Numbered from the stretch's first letter, positions 1 to 8,625 are shown. The stretch: 36,806 nucleotides of DNA from Thalassospira sp. (GCF_002709775.1 NZ_PAQR01000012.1:4138-40943); one strand, 5' to 3'. Translations and numbers: made by a program. The notes: generated by a model from the sequence alone, not told the origin.

Positions 1-1
1 C

Positions 2-1285
2 ATGAAGGTTCTGGTCGTTGGCGGCGGCGGACGTGAACACGCACTGTGCTGGGCGATTGCGCGCAGCCCGCGCATCTCCAAACTGTGGTGTGCACCGGGC
101 AATGCCGGGATTGCAGACAGCGCCGAATGCGTTGCGATTTCCGATAGCGACATTGATGCTCTGGTAAATTTTGCCTCGGACAACGCGGTTGATCTGGTCG
201 TTGTCGGCCCCGAAGCCCCGCTGGTTGCTGGCCTTGTTGATGCACTGGATGCCAAAGGCATCAAATCATTCGGCTGTTCCAAGGCAGCCGCCCAGCTGGA
301 AGGCTCCAAGGGCTTCATGAAGGATATGGTGGCAAAGTTCGGCGTACCGACCGCTGCCTATGGCCGTTTTACCGATCCCAAAGACGCCAAGGCGTTTGTC
401 GAGAAACAGGGCGCACCGATTGTGGTCAAGACCGATGGTCTGGCCGCGGGCAAGGGTGTGACCATTTGTATGACAAATGACGAAGCCTTTGCCGCGATTG
501 AAGAATGCATGGTGGGCGGCAAGTTTGGTGATGCCGGTGCGGAGATCGTGATCGAGGAATTCCTCAAAGGTGAGGAAGCCTCATTTTTTGCTGTTTGTGA
601 TGGCGAAAACGTCATTCCGCTGGTCGCAGCCCAGGACCACAAGGCGGTTGGCGAAGGCGATACCGGCCCGAACACAGGCGGCATGGGCGCCTATTCCCCG
701 GCGCCGGTCTTTACCGATGCGGTCGAAGCCAAGGTCATGGATCAGATCATCATCCCGACCGTCAAGGGCATGGCAAATGAGGGCCACCCGTTCAAGGGCG
801 TGCTGTTTGCCGGTCTGATGATTGATGATGCAGGCAATCCGAAACTGATCGAATACAACATCCGCTTTGGCGATCCGGAATGTCAGGTTCTGATGACGCG
901 TCTGAAATCAGATGTGCTTGATATCCTCGATGGTGCGGCAACCGGCACGCTGGATACCGTCAAACCGGAATGGCACAACGAAACCGCCATGGTCGTAGTC
1001 ATGGCTGCAAAGGGTTATCCGGGGTCTTATGAAAAAGGTACCGAGATCAAAAATGTCCCTGCGGCCGATGCGATGGACAAGGTCAAGGTCCTGCATGCCG
1101 GCACCAAGATGGATGGCGACAAGTTGCTCGCCACCGGTGGACGCGTTCTTGGCGTCACTGCACGTGGTGCGACCGTGACCGAAACCCAGAAACGCGCCTA
1201 TGAAGCAGTTGATGCGATTGACTGGGATGGTGGTTTCTGCCGCCGTGATATCGGCTGGCGCGCGGTTGCCCGCGAACAGAAATAA
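2..1285 (+). CDS. purD: Phosphoribosylamine--glycine ligase (GAR synthetase)
   Basis: Cytoplasmic enzyme of de novo purine synthesis that joins glycine to 5-phosphoribosylamine with ATP, giving glycinamide ribonucleotide. The 427-residue length is normal for the family. Visible signatures are the N-terminal VLVVGGGGREHAL (residues 3-15), the ATP-grasp segment VVKTDGLAAGKGV (141-153), DTGPNTGGMGAYSPAP (220-235) and EYNIRFGDPE (284-293), which carries metal and nucleotide ligands. The ATG at base 2 opens directly onto the Rossmann-like motif, so the gene appears complete although its ribosome binding site lies outside the window. It converges on the ABC importer operon and ends about 20 bp before a shared bidirectional terminator. 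Nothing unusual was seen. Confidence 0.97.
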   Translation: MKVLVVGGGGREHALCWAIARSPRISKLWCAPGNAGIADSAECVAISDSDIDALVNFASDNAVDLVVVGPEAPLVAGLVDALDAKGIKSFGCSKAAAQLEGSKGFMKDMVAKFGVPTAAYGRFTDPKDAKAFVEKQGAPIVVKTDGLAAGKGVTICMTNDEAFAAIEECMVGGKFGDAGAEIVIEEFLKGEEASFFAVCDGENVIPLVAAQDHKAVGEGDTGPNTGGMGAYSPAPVFTDAVEAKVMDQIIIPTVKGMANEGHPFKGVLFAGLMIDDAGNPKLIEYNIRFGDPECQVLMTRLKSDVLDILDGAATGTLDTVKPEWHNETAMVVVMAAKGYPGSYEKGTEIKNVPAADAMDKVKVLHAGTKMDGDKLLATGGRVLGVTARGATVTETQKRAYEAVDAIDWDGGFCRRDIGWRAVAREQK

Positions 1286-1306
1286 TCGGATCAAAGATCC
1301 AGAATA

Positions 1307-1340
1307 AAGAAAGGCCGGGTCACGCAACCCGGCCTTTCTT
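1307..1340. terminator. Bidirectional intrinsic terminator between purD and the ABC operon
   Basis: A perfect 14-bp inverted repeat (AAAGAAAGGCCGGGT and its complement, about 1307-1320 with 1327-1340, loop CACGCA) has A/T-rich ends on both strands, so it can work for purD (+) and for the ABC operon (-). The stop codon of the ATPase gene (1320-1322, minus strand) lies inside the hairpin, at the junction of stem and loop. The last codons of that gene therefore form one arm of the terminator. Confidence 0.85.
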
Positions 1341-2126
1341 CGTTTCAACATCCATATCCAGCGCACCACCGACCCGATAGCGGATGTGACAGCGACCGTT
1401 GCTTGCGGTTTCGACATCGGCCTCAACACCAAAGACGTCGCGCAAATTCTTGCTGGTCAGGATATCGGCCGGAGTGCCAATCGCGATCAGCCTCCCGCCA
1501 TCCATCATCGCGATCCGGTCACAAAACAGCGCTGCGTGGTTAAGATCGTGCAAGGCGGCAACCACCGTCACCGGCAAATCATGGACCAGCTCAAGCAGTC
1601 CAAGCTGATGACGGATATCAAGATGGTTGGTCGGCTCATCAAGCAGCAGGTAATCAGGTTGCTGTGCCAGTGCACGCGCGATATGAACCCGTTGCTTTTC
1701 CCCACCTGACAATGTGTGCCAGATACGATCAGCCATGCCGCCCATCGCAACGCTTTCAAGTGCGTTGGCGACAATCTCGTCATCCATCCCGGACCAGGGA
1801 GACAGCAAACTAAGGTAGGGTGTGCGCCCAAGTGATACGGCTTCACGCACGGTGATGCGATCGATGGTATCGGCCTGCTGTTCGACAAAGCCGATCCGGC
1901 GCGCCAGATTACGCCGCCCGACCTTGCCCATTGGCTGATCATCAAGCAACGCCACACCATCGCTTGGCGCACGAATGCCCGCCAGCACTGACATCATGCT
2001 GGTCTTGCCCGATCCGTTTGGCCCGATCACGCCAAGAAATTCACCGGGCTCGACACGCAGGGACACTTCGCGCACGATTTTTCGAAACCCGACGGACCAG
2101 CCGACATTGCGAAGCTCCAACGTCAT
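1320..2126 (-). CDS. ABC transporter ATPase, FecE/BtuD type (probable cobalamin or metal-chelate import)
   Basis: ATP-hydrolysing subunit of a type II (FecCD/BtuCD-class) ABC importer, acting on the cytoplasmic face of the inner membrane. The 268-residue protein shows Walker A GPNGSGKT (35-42), the ABC signature LSGGEKQR (139-146) and Walker B with D-loop LLLDEPTNHLD (160-170). Its start overlaps the permease stop by 4 nt (2123-2126), indicating translational coupling. It is the last gene of a binding protein-permease-ATPase operon preceded by a cobalamin riboswitch. That favours cobalamin, cobinamide or a related corrinoid as substrate over ferric siderophore. The family assignment is firm. 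The substrate is inferred from the riboswitch and could also be a metal chelate, given the Zur-like palindrome upstream. Confidence 0.9.
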   Translation of the reverse strand: MTLELRNVGWSVGFRKIVREVSLRVEPGEFLGVIGPNGSGKTSMMSVLAGIRAPSDGVALLDDQPMGKVGRRNLARRIGFVEQQADTIDRITVREAVSLGRTPYLSLLSPWSGMDDEIVANALESVAMGGMADRIWHTLSGGEKQRVHIARALAQQPDYLLLDEPTNHLDIRHQLGLLELVHDLPVTVVAALHDLNHAALFCDRIAMMDGGRLIAIGTPADILTSKNLRDVFGVEADVETASNGRCHIRYRVGGALDMDVETKKGRVA

Positions 2127-3157
2127 CGCAAAACCCTTCCGTGACAGAGAATAAGCGCGAAGGCCGGCGCGCCCACAAGGGCCGTAATCACCCCGATTGG
2201 CAGAACTTGACCGGGGACAATCACCCGGGAAATCACATCTGCGCCAACCAGGAAAAGCGCGCCGATCAATGCTGACAAGGGCAATAAAAGCCCATGGCGA
2301 TTGCCAACAAAGAAGCGCGCCGCATGCGGAATAACCAGCCCTACAAACCCGATAGAGCCCACGATACTCACCATCACCGCCGTCATCAGGGCCGAGATAC
2401 CTATCAGGATGACGTAAACGCGGCGTACCGGCACGCCAAGTGATGCTGCCGAATCCCTACCGAAGGTAAAGGCATCAAGCGCACGCGCATGCCAAAGACA
2501 CACCAGCAAGCCAACAATGGCGACCGGCAGAGCAAGCGAAGCATCCGGCCAGCGCACGCCACTAAGGTTGCCCAAAAGCCAGAACATAATGCCCCGGGCT
2601 TCCTCCGCACTCGCGGACTTTGTGACGATAAACGAGGTCAGCGCGTTAAAAAGCTGGGCACCTGCAATACCCGCCAGAATGATCGCACCGGTCCCGCGCC
2701 CGGCCTGCAGCGCCAGCAGCGAGACAAAGGCAAATGCCACGACCGAGCCGATAAATGCGCCAACCGACATGCCAAACATCCCCGCCCCGACACCAAGAAT
2801 GGCGACACTGACCGCGCCAGTAGAGGCACCGGCGGAAATGCCCAGCAAATAGGGATCGGCAAGGGCATTGCGCAAAAGCGCCTGCAGCACGGCACCAGAC
2901 AGTGCCAATGCCGCGCCGCAGGACGCAGCAACCACCGCGCGACTCAGGCGATAGTTCCAGACGATGCCGGCATCAATCGGATCAACCGCGTTACCGGCAC
3001 CCCATACATGGTTCGCGATGGTGTCCATCACCGTGCGGATCGGGATGGATGTTTCCCCCACCGACGCCGCAAAGGCGAGCGCGAGGCCAAGCAACACCAG
3101 CGCAGCAAAAGCTGCGCTGGTGCGACGTCCGGTTACCGAAAATAACAGGGCGATCAA
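2123..3157 (-). CDS. ABC transporter permease, FecCD/BtuC family
   Basis: Inner-membrane channel subunit of the same importer, 344 residues and strongly hydrophobic, consistent with the roughly ten helices of BtuC-like permeases. The family segment GAVLQALLRNALADPYLLG (88-106) followed by ISAGASTGA is present. So is GFVGLVIPHAARF towards the C-terminus, in the loop that contacts the ATPase in this family. The gene overlaps the upstream binding-protein gene by 4 nt (3154-3157) and the downstream ATPase gene by 4 nt, so the three are clearly one operon. The substrate cannot be read from this subunit and is inferred from the leader RNA. Confidence 0.93.
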   Translation of the reverse strand: MIALLFSVTGRRTSAAFAALVLLGLALAFAASVGETSIPIRTVMDTIANHVWGAGNAVDPIDAGIVWNYRLSRAVVAASCGAALALSGAVLQALLRNALADPYLLGISAGASTGAVSVAILGVGAGMFGMSVGAFIGSVVAFAFVSLLALQAGRGTGAIILAGIAGAQLFNALTSFIVTKSASAEEARGIMFWLLGNLSGVRWPDASLALPVAIVGLLVCLWHARALDAFTFGRDSAASLGVPVRRVYVILIGISALMTAVMVSIVGSIGFVGLVIPHAARFFVGNRHGLLLPLSALIGALFLVGADVISRVIVPGQVLPIGVITALVGAPAFALILCHGRVLR

Positions 3158-4185
3158 TTGATTTGGCTCTGGCGCAGATCGACAACCGCCTTGGCCATCA
3201 GTTCAATACCGTCAATGGTGCGGATGGTCGGGTTCATCGACATTGCATCAAGCACCACGATCCGGTCATTGAGAACCGCATCCATCTGGCTGGTCACCGG
3301 ATCGGTTTTCAGGAACTTCATTTTCAGCTCCCAATCATCAGCCGGAAAACGGCGGCGAGCCATTTTGCCAATTGCGATGATGTCCGGGTTGGCACGTGCG
3401 ATGGTTTCCCAACCGACTTTCGGCCATTCATCATCGCTTGCGATGACATTCCGGACATTAAGGATATTGGCGATATAGCCCGGTGCGCCTTTTTGGCCTG
3501 CAACGTAGGGATCAACATCGATCTCGGCACTTGAGAACCAGAAAAGGGCGCTGATACCGCTACCGTCGATGGTTTCGACACTGGCGCGCGCCGCCTGCTC
3601 ACGCGCGCGCAGGTCGGCGACAAGCTTTTCACCGCGGTCCTCAACATCAAAAATCAGGGCCATTTCGCTGATCGTCTGATAGATCAGATCCATCGAAAAC
3701 GCATCAAGGCGCGTACCATCCCCGCCCGTGCTGTTATCCTTGCCGACACAATCGGCCGGTGCGGTATAGACCGGAATGGAAAGTTCGTTGAACTGCTTGA
3801 CCGTGCCGACCGCACCGTTCGGACCGACATGCCACTGATACTGGTTGGTCACAAGATCGGGTTTCTGGCCAACAACACTTTCAAAGCTGGGGTCATTGTC
3901 TGCCAAGCGCTTTACCTTGGCATTGGCTTCGCGGTATTCCTCGGCCACCGGATTGAACCAGACAGCCGTTCCGACAACCTTGTCAGCCAGTCCCAACCGA
4001 TACAGGATTTCGGTATTGCTTTGCCCCAGCGAGACAACCCGTTCCGGCGCCTTTTCAAAAGTCACACTTCGCCCGCAATTCTCAAGCGTCAGCGGATAAT
4101 CGGTTGCCTGCGCAGCCGAGCTGATGAATGCCAGTCCAGCAGCAATCACCCCGACTGCCAGACCCTGTCTGTTGATTATCTTCAC
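3154..4185 (-). CDS. Periplasmic binding protein of FecB/BtuF type
   Basis: Substrate-binding component of the importer, 343 residues. It begins with a Sec signal peptide (residues 1 to about 27, basic start, hydrophobic core, AQA before the predicted cleavage). The family hallmark APERVVSLGQSNTEILYRLG (47-66) marks the first lobe, and the mature protein has the usual two-lobe length. The start is GTG at 4185: an AAAGGA ribosome site sits about 8 nt upstream, and the nearby ATG at 4190 runs straight into a stop. It is the first gene of the operon and lies about 230 bp downstream of the cobalamin riboswitch. Cobalamin or corrinoid capture is the best inference. Ferric siderophore, heme or metal-chelate binding proteins share this fold, so the ligand is not certain. 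Confidence 0.88.
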   Translation of the reverse strand: MKIINRQGLAVGVIAAGLAFISSAAQATDYPLTLENCGRSVTFEKAPERVVSLGQSNTEILYRLGLADKVVGTAVWFNPVAEEYREANAKVKRLADNDPSFESVVGQKPDLVTNQYQWHVGPNGAVGTVKQFNELSIPVYTAPADCVGKDNSTGGDGTRLDAFSMDLIYQTISEMALIFDVEDRGEKLVADLRAREQAARASVETIDGSGISALFWFSSAEIDVDPYVAGQKGAPGYIANILNVRNVIASDDEWPKVGWETIARANPDIIAIGKMARRRFPADDWELKMKFLKTDPVTSQMDAVLNDRIVVLDAMSMNPTIRTIDGIELMAKAVVDLRQSQIN

Positions 4186-4253
4186 GTCATTGTCCTTTCA
4201 CGGAGGCTGATCGAAAACCCTTCTTATCGAATGAAATCAACCTGCCTCGATAC

Positions 4254-4275
4254 ATGTTATGTTATAACATAACAT
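4254..4275. promoter_or_regulatory. Perfect 22-bp palindrome, Zur-like operator candidate
   Basis: The half ATGTTATGTTA is followed without a spacer by its exact complement TAACATAACAT. The AT-rich GTTAT/ATAAC arrangement resembles operators of the Fur-family zinc regulator Zur in proteobacteria. It lies between the cobalamin riboswitch and the GTG start of the binding-protein gene, about 69 bp upstream of that start. A weak promoter (TTGATG, 18 nt, TGTATC on the minus strand) could overlap it. In RNA it would fold as a short hairpin. That it is a protein operator is inference. Confidence 0.55.
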
Positions 4276-4411
4276 CAAAGTTACCATCGTCAAGGGACTG
4301 GCTAGTGTGCTGAAAAATGACGGGAAATGTTCGGGATTAAACGCCGGTTGAATGATCTCCAACCTGCGCATAACGCGACATGTACCGACATCCTCCGGGG
4401 CACGCCGCCCG

Positions 4412-4605
4412 GTCCGTCGTGTTCATGTCGGCAGGTCTCCTGGCTCACGGGTCACTGCATTTTCTGGCCTTCCCGGGCGTCACCCAGTGGCGAAATCAGA
4501 AAATGCTCACCGCCTACAGTTGCGGGGGCAGCTTCGGTCAATGGTCTGGCAAAACCGAACCACATCGAATTCCCTTTATCCGAAGTTCGGATACCGACAG
4601 GAATT
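4412..4605 (-). ncRNA. Cobalamin (AdoCbl-type) riboswitch
   Basis: Read on the minus strand the segment contains, in order, the family landmarks AAAGGGAATTCGATGTGG, then CCCCCGCAACTGTAGGCGG, then CACTGGG and GGGAAGGCC, and finally the B12 box GAGCCAGGAGACCTGCC (about 4429-4446). The 5' TGTCGG (4594-4599) pairs with CCGACA just after the B12 box (4426-4431), closing stem P1. The aptamer faces the ABC importer operon and is the strongest evidence that the operon serves corrinoid uptake. A second ATGTCGG downstream (4385-4391) can compete for the same CCGACAT strand and may form the expression platform. No clear U-rich terminator follows, so control of translation or by an antisense stem is possible. 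Exact ends are approximate. Confidence 0.93.
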
Positions 4606-4607
4606 TG

Positions 4608-4635
4608 ATTTCACACAGATAACACTGTCCGTCAA
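4608..4635 (-). promoter_or_regulatory. Candidate sigma-70 promoter for the riboswitch and ABC operon
   Basis: On the minus strand TTGACG (4635-4630) is followed after 16 bp by TGAAAT (4613-4608). Transcription would start near 4601, at the 5' edge of the riboswitch aptamer, which is where a start would be expected. The -10 element is imperfect. Confidence 0.45.
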
Positions 4636-4748
4636 GCGCTTCGCGTTCGTAGCAGACCAGCGCATCGTCACCTTGAATTTGCCATCATTCGTCCCGATTA
4701 CCTCCACACTGCCCGGTATGCTTTGCCGGGTAACGCAATCATCGGAAC

Positions 4749-6359
4749 ATGGTGAAAATGACGACTTCCGTGGAACGCAGACGCTTTTTGAAATCCATCG
4801 CCGCCGCCGGCCTGATCCTGCCGAGCATGTCGCTTTATAGCCATGCGATGGCCGAGGTCCCTGGGCTTGATCTGGGCAATGCGCAAAGCTTTGATTTTGC
4901 CAGCCTGATCGAACGCGCCAAGGGAATGGCGACCGAGCCCTATGAAGCACCCGTTGCGCCAAACCCGGAAATTGTCGGGCGTATTGACTACGACACCCAT
5001 GGCAAGCTGCATTACAAACGCGACCATTCGCCGTTTTCCGACGGATCGGGCACCTATCCGCTGACGTTCTTCCATCTTGGTATGTATTTCGCGAAGCCCG
5101 TGCATATGTATCTTCTGGAAAACGGACAGGCGCGCGAAGTGATCTATAAGCCAGATTACTTTGACATGCCCGAAGACAGTATCGCCCGCCAACTGCCCGC
5201 CAATAGCGGCTTTGCCGGTTTCCGCCTGCATGAAAATCAGGCGCGCGATGACTGGAAAACCCAGGACTGGGCGGCATTTCTTGGCGCATCCTATTTCCGC
5301 GCTATCGGCGATGAGGGCCAATATGGCCTGTCAGCACGCGGCATTGCGGTTAATACCGCAACCTCGACCCCGGAAGAATTCCCCGATTTCCGTCAGTTCT
5401 TTATCGAACCTGCGAAAAATCCCGAAGACCCGGTCACGGTCTATGCCCTGCTGGATGGGCCGAGCATCACGGGTGCCTATAAATTCCTGCTGTATCGTGG
5501 CGAAGGGGTGACGATGGATGTTGAAAAGCATCTGTTTGTCCGAAAAGACATCGAACGCCTTGGCATCGCACCCTTGACCAGCATGTTCTGGTATTCCGAA
5601 CAGAACAAATCGTTCCGCTTTGACTGGCGCCCGGAAGTACACGACTCAGATGGGCTGGAACTTTGGACCGGTGGTGGCGAGCGCATCTGGCGACAGCTCA
5701 ATAACCCGGAAACCATCCGCGCGTCGGCCTTTGGCGATCATAATCCGCGTGGCTTTGGCCTGATGCAACGTGATCGCGATGTGAAGAACTATCTGGACGG
5801 TGTGCGCTATCACCGCCGCCCCGGCCTGTGGGTCGAACCGAAAGGCGAATGGAATGATGGTGCTGTTCAGTTGATCGAAATCCCGACCGACGATGAAATC
5901 CACGATAACATCGCGGCCTTCTGGGTGCCCAATGGCGAGGCCAAGGCGGGCAACAGCTATCAGTTCAAATACCGCCTGCATTGGCAGGCCCAGAACCCGT
6001 TCCCGGTCACGGAACTGGCGCGTGCGACCGCCACCCGCATGGGCCGCGGCGGGGAGCCCGGCACCAACCGCCCGAAAGACGAGATCAAGTTTTCCGTCGA
6101 GTTCGAGGGCGAGGTCCTTGGAACCCTGGCCTATGGCGAATTCCCGGAAGTGGTTGTGACATCCTCGCGCGGCGAGATTGTCCGCACCAAGATCGAACCG
6201 ATCATGGATACCCGCATCTGGCGGGCTGCCTTTGACCTTAAGGCGACTGGCACCGATCCGGTTGACCTGCGGATGTATCTGAAACGCGGCGACGCACCAC
6301 TCAGCGAAACCTGGATGTTCCAGCATTTACCGGCACTGAGTAATCAGCAGCAGGGCTAA
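4749..6359 (+). CDS. Periplasmic glucan biosynthesis protein, OpgG/OpgD (MdoG) family, Tat-exported
   Basis: Member of the MdoG family that acts on the beta-glucan backbone of osmoregulated periplasmic glucans. The 536-residue protein has a twin-arginine signal (RRRFLK at 10-15, hydrophobic stretch to about 30, HAMA before cleavage near residue 35). Tat export is typical of OpgD rather than Sec-exported OpgG. The mature part starts with FDFASLIERAKGMA and carries family stretches such as IDYDTHGKLHYK, YFRAIGDEGQYGLSARG, MFWYSEQNK and DHNPRGFGLMQRDRD. No opgH glycosyltransferase gene lies beside it in this window. ATG 4749 was used; ATG 4758, three codons later, is an equally good start. The gene is divergent from the riboswitch operon and convergent with the AraC gene. 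Family assignment is secure; the choice between OpgG and OpgD function is inference. Confidence 0.9.
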   Translation: MVKMTTSVERRRFLKSIAAAGLILPSMSLYSHAMAEVPGLDLGNAQSFDFASLIERAKGMATEPYEAPVAPNPEIVGRIDYDTHGKLHYKRDHSPFSDGSGTYPLTFFHLGMYFAKPVHMYLLENGQAREVIYKPDYFDMPEDSIARQLPANSGFAGFRLHENQARDDWKTQDWAAFLGASYFRAIGDEGQYGLSARGIAVNTATSTPEEFPDFRQFFIEPAKNPEDPVTVYALLDGPSITGAYKFLLYRGEGVTMDVEKHLFVRKDIERLGIAPLTSMFWYSEQNKSFRFDWRPEVHDSDGLELWTGGGERIWRQLNNPETIRASAFGDHNPRGFGLMQRDRDVKNYLDGVRYHRRPGLWVEPKGEWNDGAVQLIEIPTDDEIHDNIAAFWVPNGEAKAGNSYQFKYRLHWQAQNPFPVTELARATATRMGRGGEPGTNRPKDEIKFSVEFEGEVLGTLAYGEFPEVVVTSSRGEIVRTKIEPIMDTRIWRAAFDLKATGTDPVDLRMYLKRGDAPLSETWMFQHLPALSNQQQG

Positions 6360-6387
6360 ATTACCCGCCGCACGAAACCAACATTGG

Positions 6388-6420
6388 ATCCCCGGTCGTC
6401 ACAATTGGCTGCCGGGGATA
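6388..6420. terminator. Weak hairpin between convergent opgG/D and AraC genes
   Basis: ATCCCCGG and CCGGGGAT are separated by about 16 nt and overlap the last codons of the AraC gene. There is no convincing U-run on either strand, so this is only a possible terminator for the convergent pair. Confidence 0.3.
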
Positions 6421-7325
6421 TTTCCATGTGCACCCGGATTTCGCGACTGCCCGAGAATGGCGGTGATATCGCGCATCGGCGGGGCGCCAAACATGCGGGA
6501 ATATTCGCGACTGAACTGCGATGTGCTTTCATAGCCCACAGCATAGGCCGCACTTGCCGCATCCTTCATTTCGGCCAGCATGATCTGGCGTGCGGTCGTC
6601 AGGCGCAGGCGCTTTTGGTACTGAAGCGGACTCATCGCCGTGACCTGCTTGAAATGGTGATGGAAGGAAGACGGGCTCATATTGGCATGATTTGCCAGCT
6701 CCTCGACGCGAAGCGGCTTGGTGAAATTATCCTTCATCAAACGCAGAACGGCTGCGATCCGCTGCATGGTGCTGCCGCCCATGGCCAGACGTGCGATTTC
6801 AATACCGTGACCTGTGCGCAGCAAGCGGTAGTGCACTTCGCGGATCAGCATAGGTAACATGACCTGCATGTCATCAGGCCGATCCAGCAGTTCAACAACG
6901 CGAAGGACGGAATCCACAAGTTCCTGCGACGTTTCCTCGACAAAAAGCCCGCGACTGCTGTCACCATCAACACCCAGATCAAGGCCCATATTCGTCACCA
7001 GATCGCCAAGAATCTGGGCATCAAGATCAAGCGACAAACTGCGATAGGGCATATCGGTGCTCGCCACCGTGACATGCCCGACAATTGGCAGATCCACCGA
7101 CGCTGCCAACAATTGGCCGCGCTGATATCGAAACATCTCATCCCCAAGGGTGACTTCCTTAACGCCTGAGATAATCAGGCACAGGCAAGGCCGGTAAATC
7201 GTCGGCACCTTCAGGGACGGACCGGTTGAACGAAACAGCCACACCGGATCAATCGCGGTCTGGGCCGCGCCATCCGTATCGCAGTATTTGTCAATCAGCT
7301 CACACAGTCTTTGATAGTTTTCCAT
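6399..7325 (-). CDS. AraC/XylS-family transcriptional regulator
   Basis: DNA-binding regulator of 308 residues. The N-terminal part has a cupin-like AraC N-terminal domain of the type often found beside oxidoreductase genes (PCLCLIISGVKEVTLGDE, then LPIVGHV). The C-terminal 100 residues form the double helix-turn-helix, with RVEELANHANMSPSSFHHHF as the first recognition unit and AAYAVGYESTSQFSREYSRM as the second. I chose ATG 7325 (MENYQRLC) because AAGGGA lies just upstream. A longer reading from 7397 would add 24 residues without family character. It is transcribed away from the SDR gene across a 169-bp gap, the usual arrangement for a regulator of its divergent neighbour. The inducer is unknown. 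Confidence 0.88.
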   Translation of the reverse strand: MENYQRLCELIDKYCDTDGAAQTAIDPVWLFRSTGPSLKVPTIYRPCLCLIISGVKEVTLGDEMFRYQRGQLLAASVDLPIVGHVTVASTDMPYRSLSLDLDAQILGDLVTNMGLDLGVDGDSSRGLFVEETSQELVDSVLRVVELLDRPDDMQVMLPMLIREVHYRLLRTGHGIEIARLAMGGSTMQRIAAVLRLMKDNFTKPLRVEELANHANMSPSSFHHHFKQVTAMSPLQYQKRLRLTTARQIMLAEMKDAASAAYAVGYESTSQFSREYSRMFGAPPMRDITAILGQSRNPGAHGNIPGSQL

Positions 7326-7494
7326 CCAGAATCCCTTGGTTTTCCTTTCACGGACTATACACCCGTGGGCGGGCGGGAAAAGCACAGAGATCGCCACTTG
7401 GAGGAATAGGCAATCGGTTTCGAGTTCTGTGTATTTCGGAATCGCGTTTTCGACGACAAGTTATGCCCCGTGACGCAAACACACGGAGGATGTC

Positions 7495-8241
7495 ATGTCG
7501 AACCCGATCAATTACGTCGAAAACAAAACCGTCATTATCACCGGTGCCAGCAGCGGCATTGGTGAAGCGACCGCAAAACTTCTTGCACACCACGGTGCAC
7601 GGGTTGTTCTGGCAGCACGTCGTACCGAACGCCTCAACGAGATCGCAGCCGAGATCGAGGCCGCCGGCGGATCAGCCATGACCCGATCCGTCGACGTTAC
7701 CGATGCCGACAGTGTCGAGGCGCTTGTCTATCACGCCAACAACCTATTTGGCCGGGTTGACGCGATCTTCAACAATGCCGGTGTCATGCCGCTTGCCCCG
7801 ATGTCGGAACTCAAAACCGCCGAATGGGACAACATGATCAATGTCAACATTCGCGGGGTCCTGAACGGCATTGCTGCTGTCTTGCCGCTGTTTAAGGAAC
7901 AGGGTCGCGGTCATGTCATCAATACCGCGTCAATCGGCGCGCATGTTGTGGTGCCAAGTGGTGCGGTTTACTGCGCAACCAAATACGCGGTCTGGGCGAT
8001 TTCCGAAGGCCTGCGCCAGGAAAGCACCAATGTCCGCGTAACCACGATTTCACCGGGCGTGGTTGAAACCGAACTGGGCCACGATATTTCCGATCCGACA
8101 AGTAAGGAGCTTCTGACCCAGTTCCGCCAGATCGCCCTTACCCCGGATGCGATTGCACGGGCGGTGCTTTACGCCCTTGATCAACCCGAAGACGTCGATG
8201 TTAACGAGGTGATCGTGCGTCCGACCGCATCGGCGTTCTAA
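7495..8241 (+). CDS. Short-chain dehydrogenase/reductase (SDR), NAD(P)-dependent
   Basis: Cytoplasmic classical SDR oxidoreductase of 248 residues. The Rossmann cofactor loop TGASSGIG is at 16-23, NNAG at 93-96, catalytic Ser at 146 (TASIG) and the Tyr-x-x-x-Lys pair at 159-163 (YCATK). LAARR at 39-43, after the second beta strand, places arginines where NADP(H)-preferring members bind the phosphate. An ACACGGAGG ribosome site precedes the ATG. The stop overlaps the start of the next gene (TAATG), so the two form an operon, divergent from an AraC regulator that probably controls it. Substrate unknown. Confidence 0.93.
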   Translation: MSNPINYVENKTVIITGASSGIGEATAKLLAHHGARVVLAARRTERLNEIAAEIEAAGGSAMTRSVDVTDADSVEALVYHANNLFGRVDAIFNNAGVMPLAPMSELKTAEWDNMINVNIRGVLNGIAAVLPLFKEQGRGHVINTASIGAHVVVPSGAVYCATKYAVWAISEGLRQESTNVRVTTISPGVVETELGHDISDPTSKELLTQFRQIALTPDAIARAVLYALDQPEDVDVNEVIVRPTASAF

Positions 8242-8591
8242 TGAAACCCGGCCAGCAATTCTTCTGCTTTCTAACCTTGCTGGTGGTGTTCGCACCACCA
8301 GCCCTTGGCCAACAGGAGCCGGAAATGCGCAAAACCACAGAAAACCTGCCCCATCCTTATGTCGGGATGTGGGTGACAAAAGATGGTCATATCCGTCAGG
8401 AATTGCGTGCCGATGGCCGCTATGACGAAGCCCGTGGCACCCGGCAATCCGCCTATCAGGGCGATTATCAGGTATCGGGAAACTACATCACCTATCAGGA
8501 CGACACTGGCTTTACCGCCGATGGTCATTTTGAAGATGACGTGCTCTATCACGGCGGGATGGTGATGTTCCGCGAAGTGCCGGAAAACTAG
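8241..8591 (+). CDS. Small secreted protein of Atu4866-like family
   Basis: 116 residues with a Sec-type signal peptide (hydrophobic run at about 7-20, ALG before likely cleavage at 23). The mature part resembles the small Atu4866 family: HPYVGMWVTKDGHIRQEL, then RADGRYDEARG, then YQGDYQVSGNYITYQDDTG. That pattern suggests a small beta-barrel that may bind a ligand. No enzymatic residues are recognisable. Its start overlaps the SDR stop (TAATG), so it is translationally coupled, and members of this family are often found next to oxidoreductases. Function unknown. Family recognition is from memory of the motif pattern. Confidence 0.72.
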   Translation: MKPGQQFFCFLTLLVVFAPPALGQQEPEMRKTTENLPHPYVGMWVTKDGHIRQELRADGRYDEARGTRQSAYQGDYQVSGNYITYQDDTGFTADGHFEDDVLYHGGMVMFREVPEN

Positions 8592-8625
8592 TTCCAGCGA
8601 CGATTACCTGAACAGTCAGATCCTA

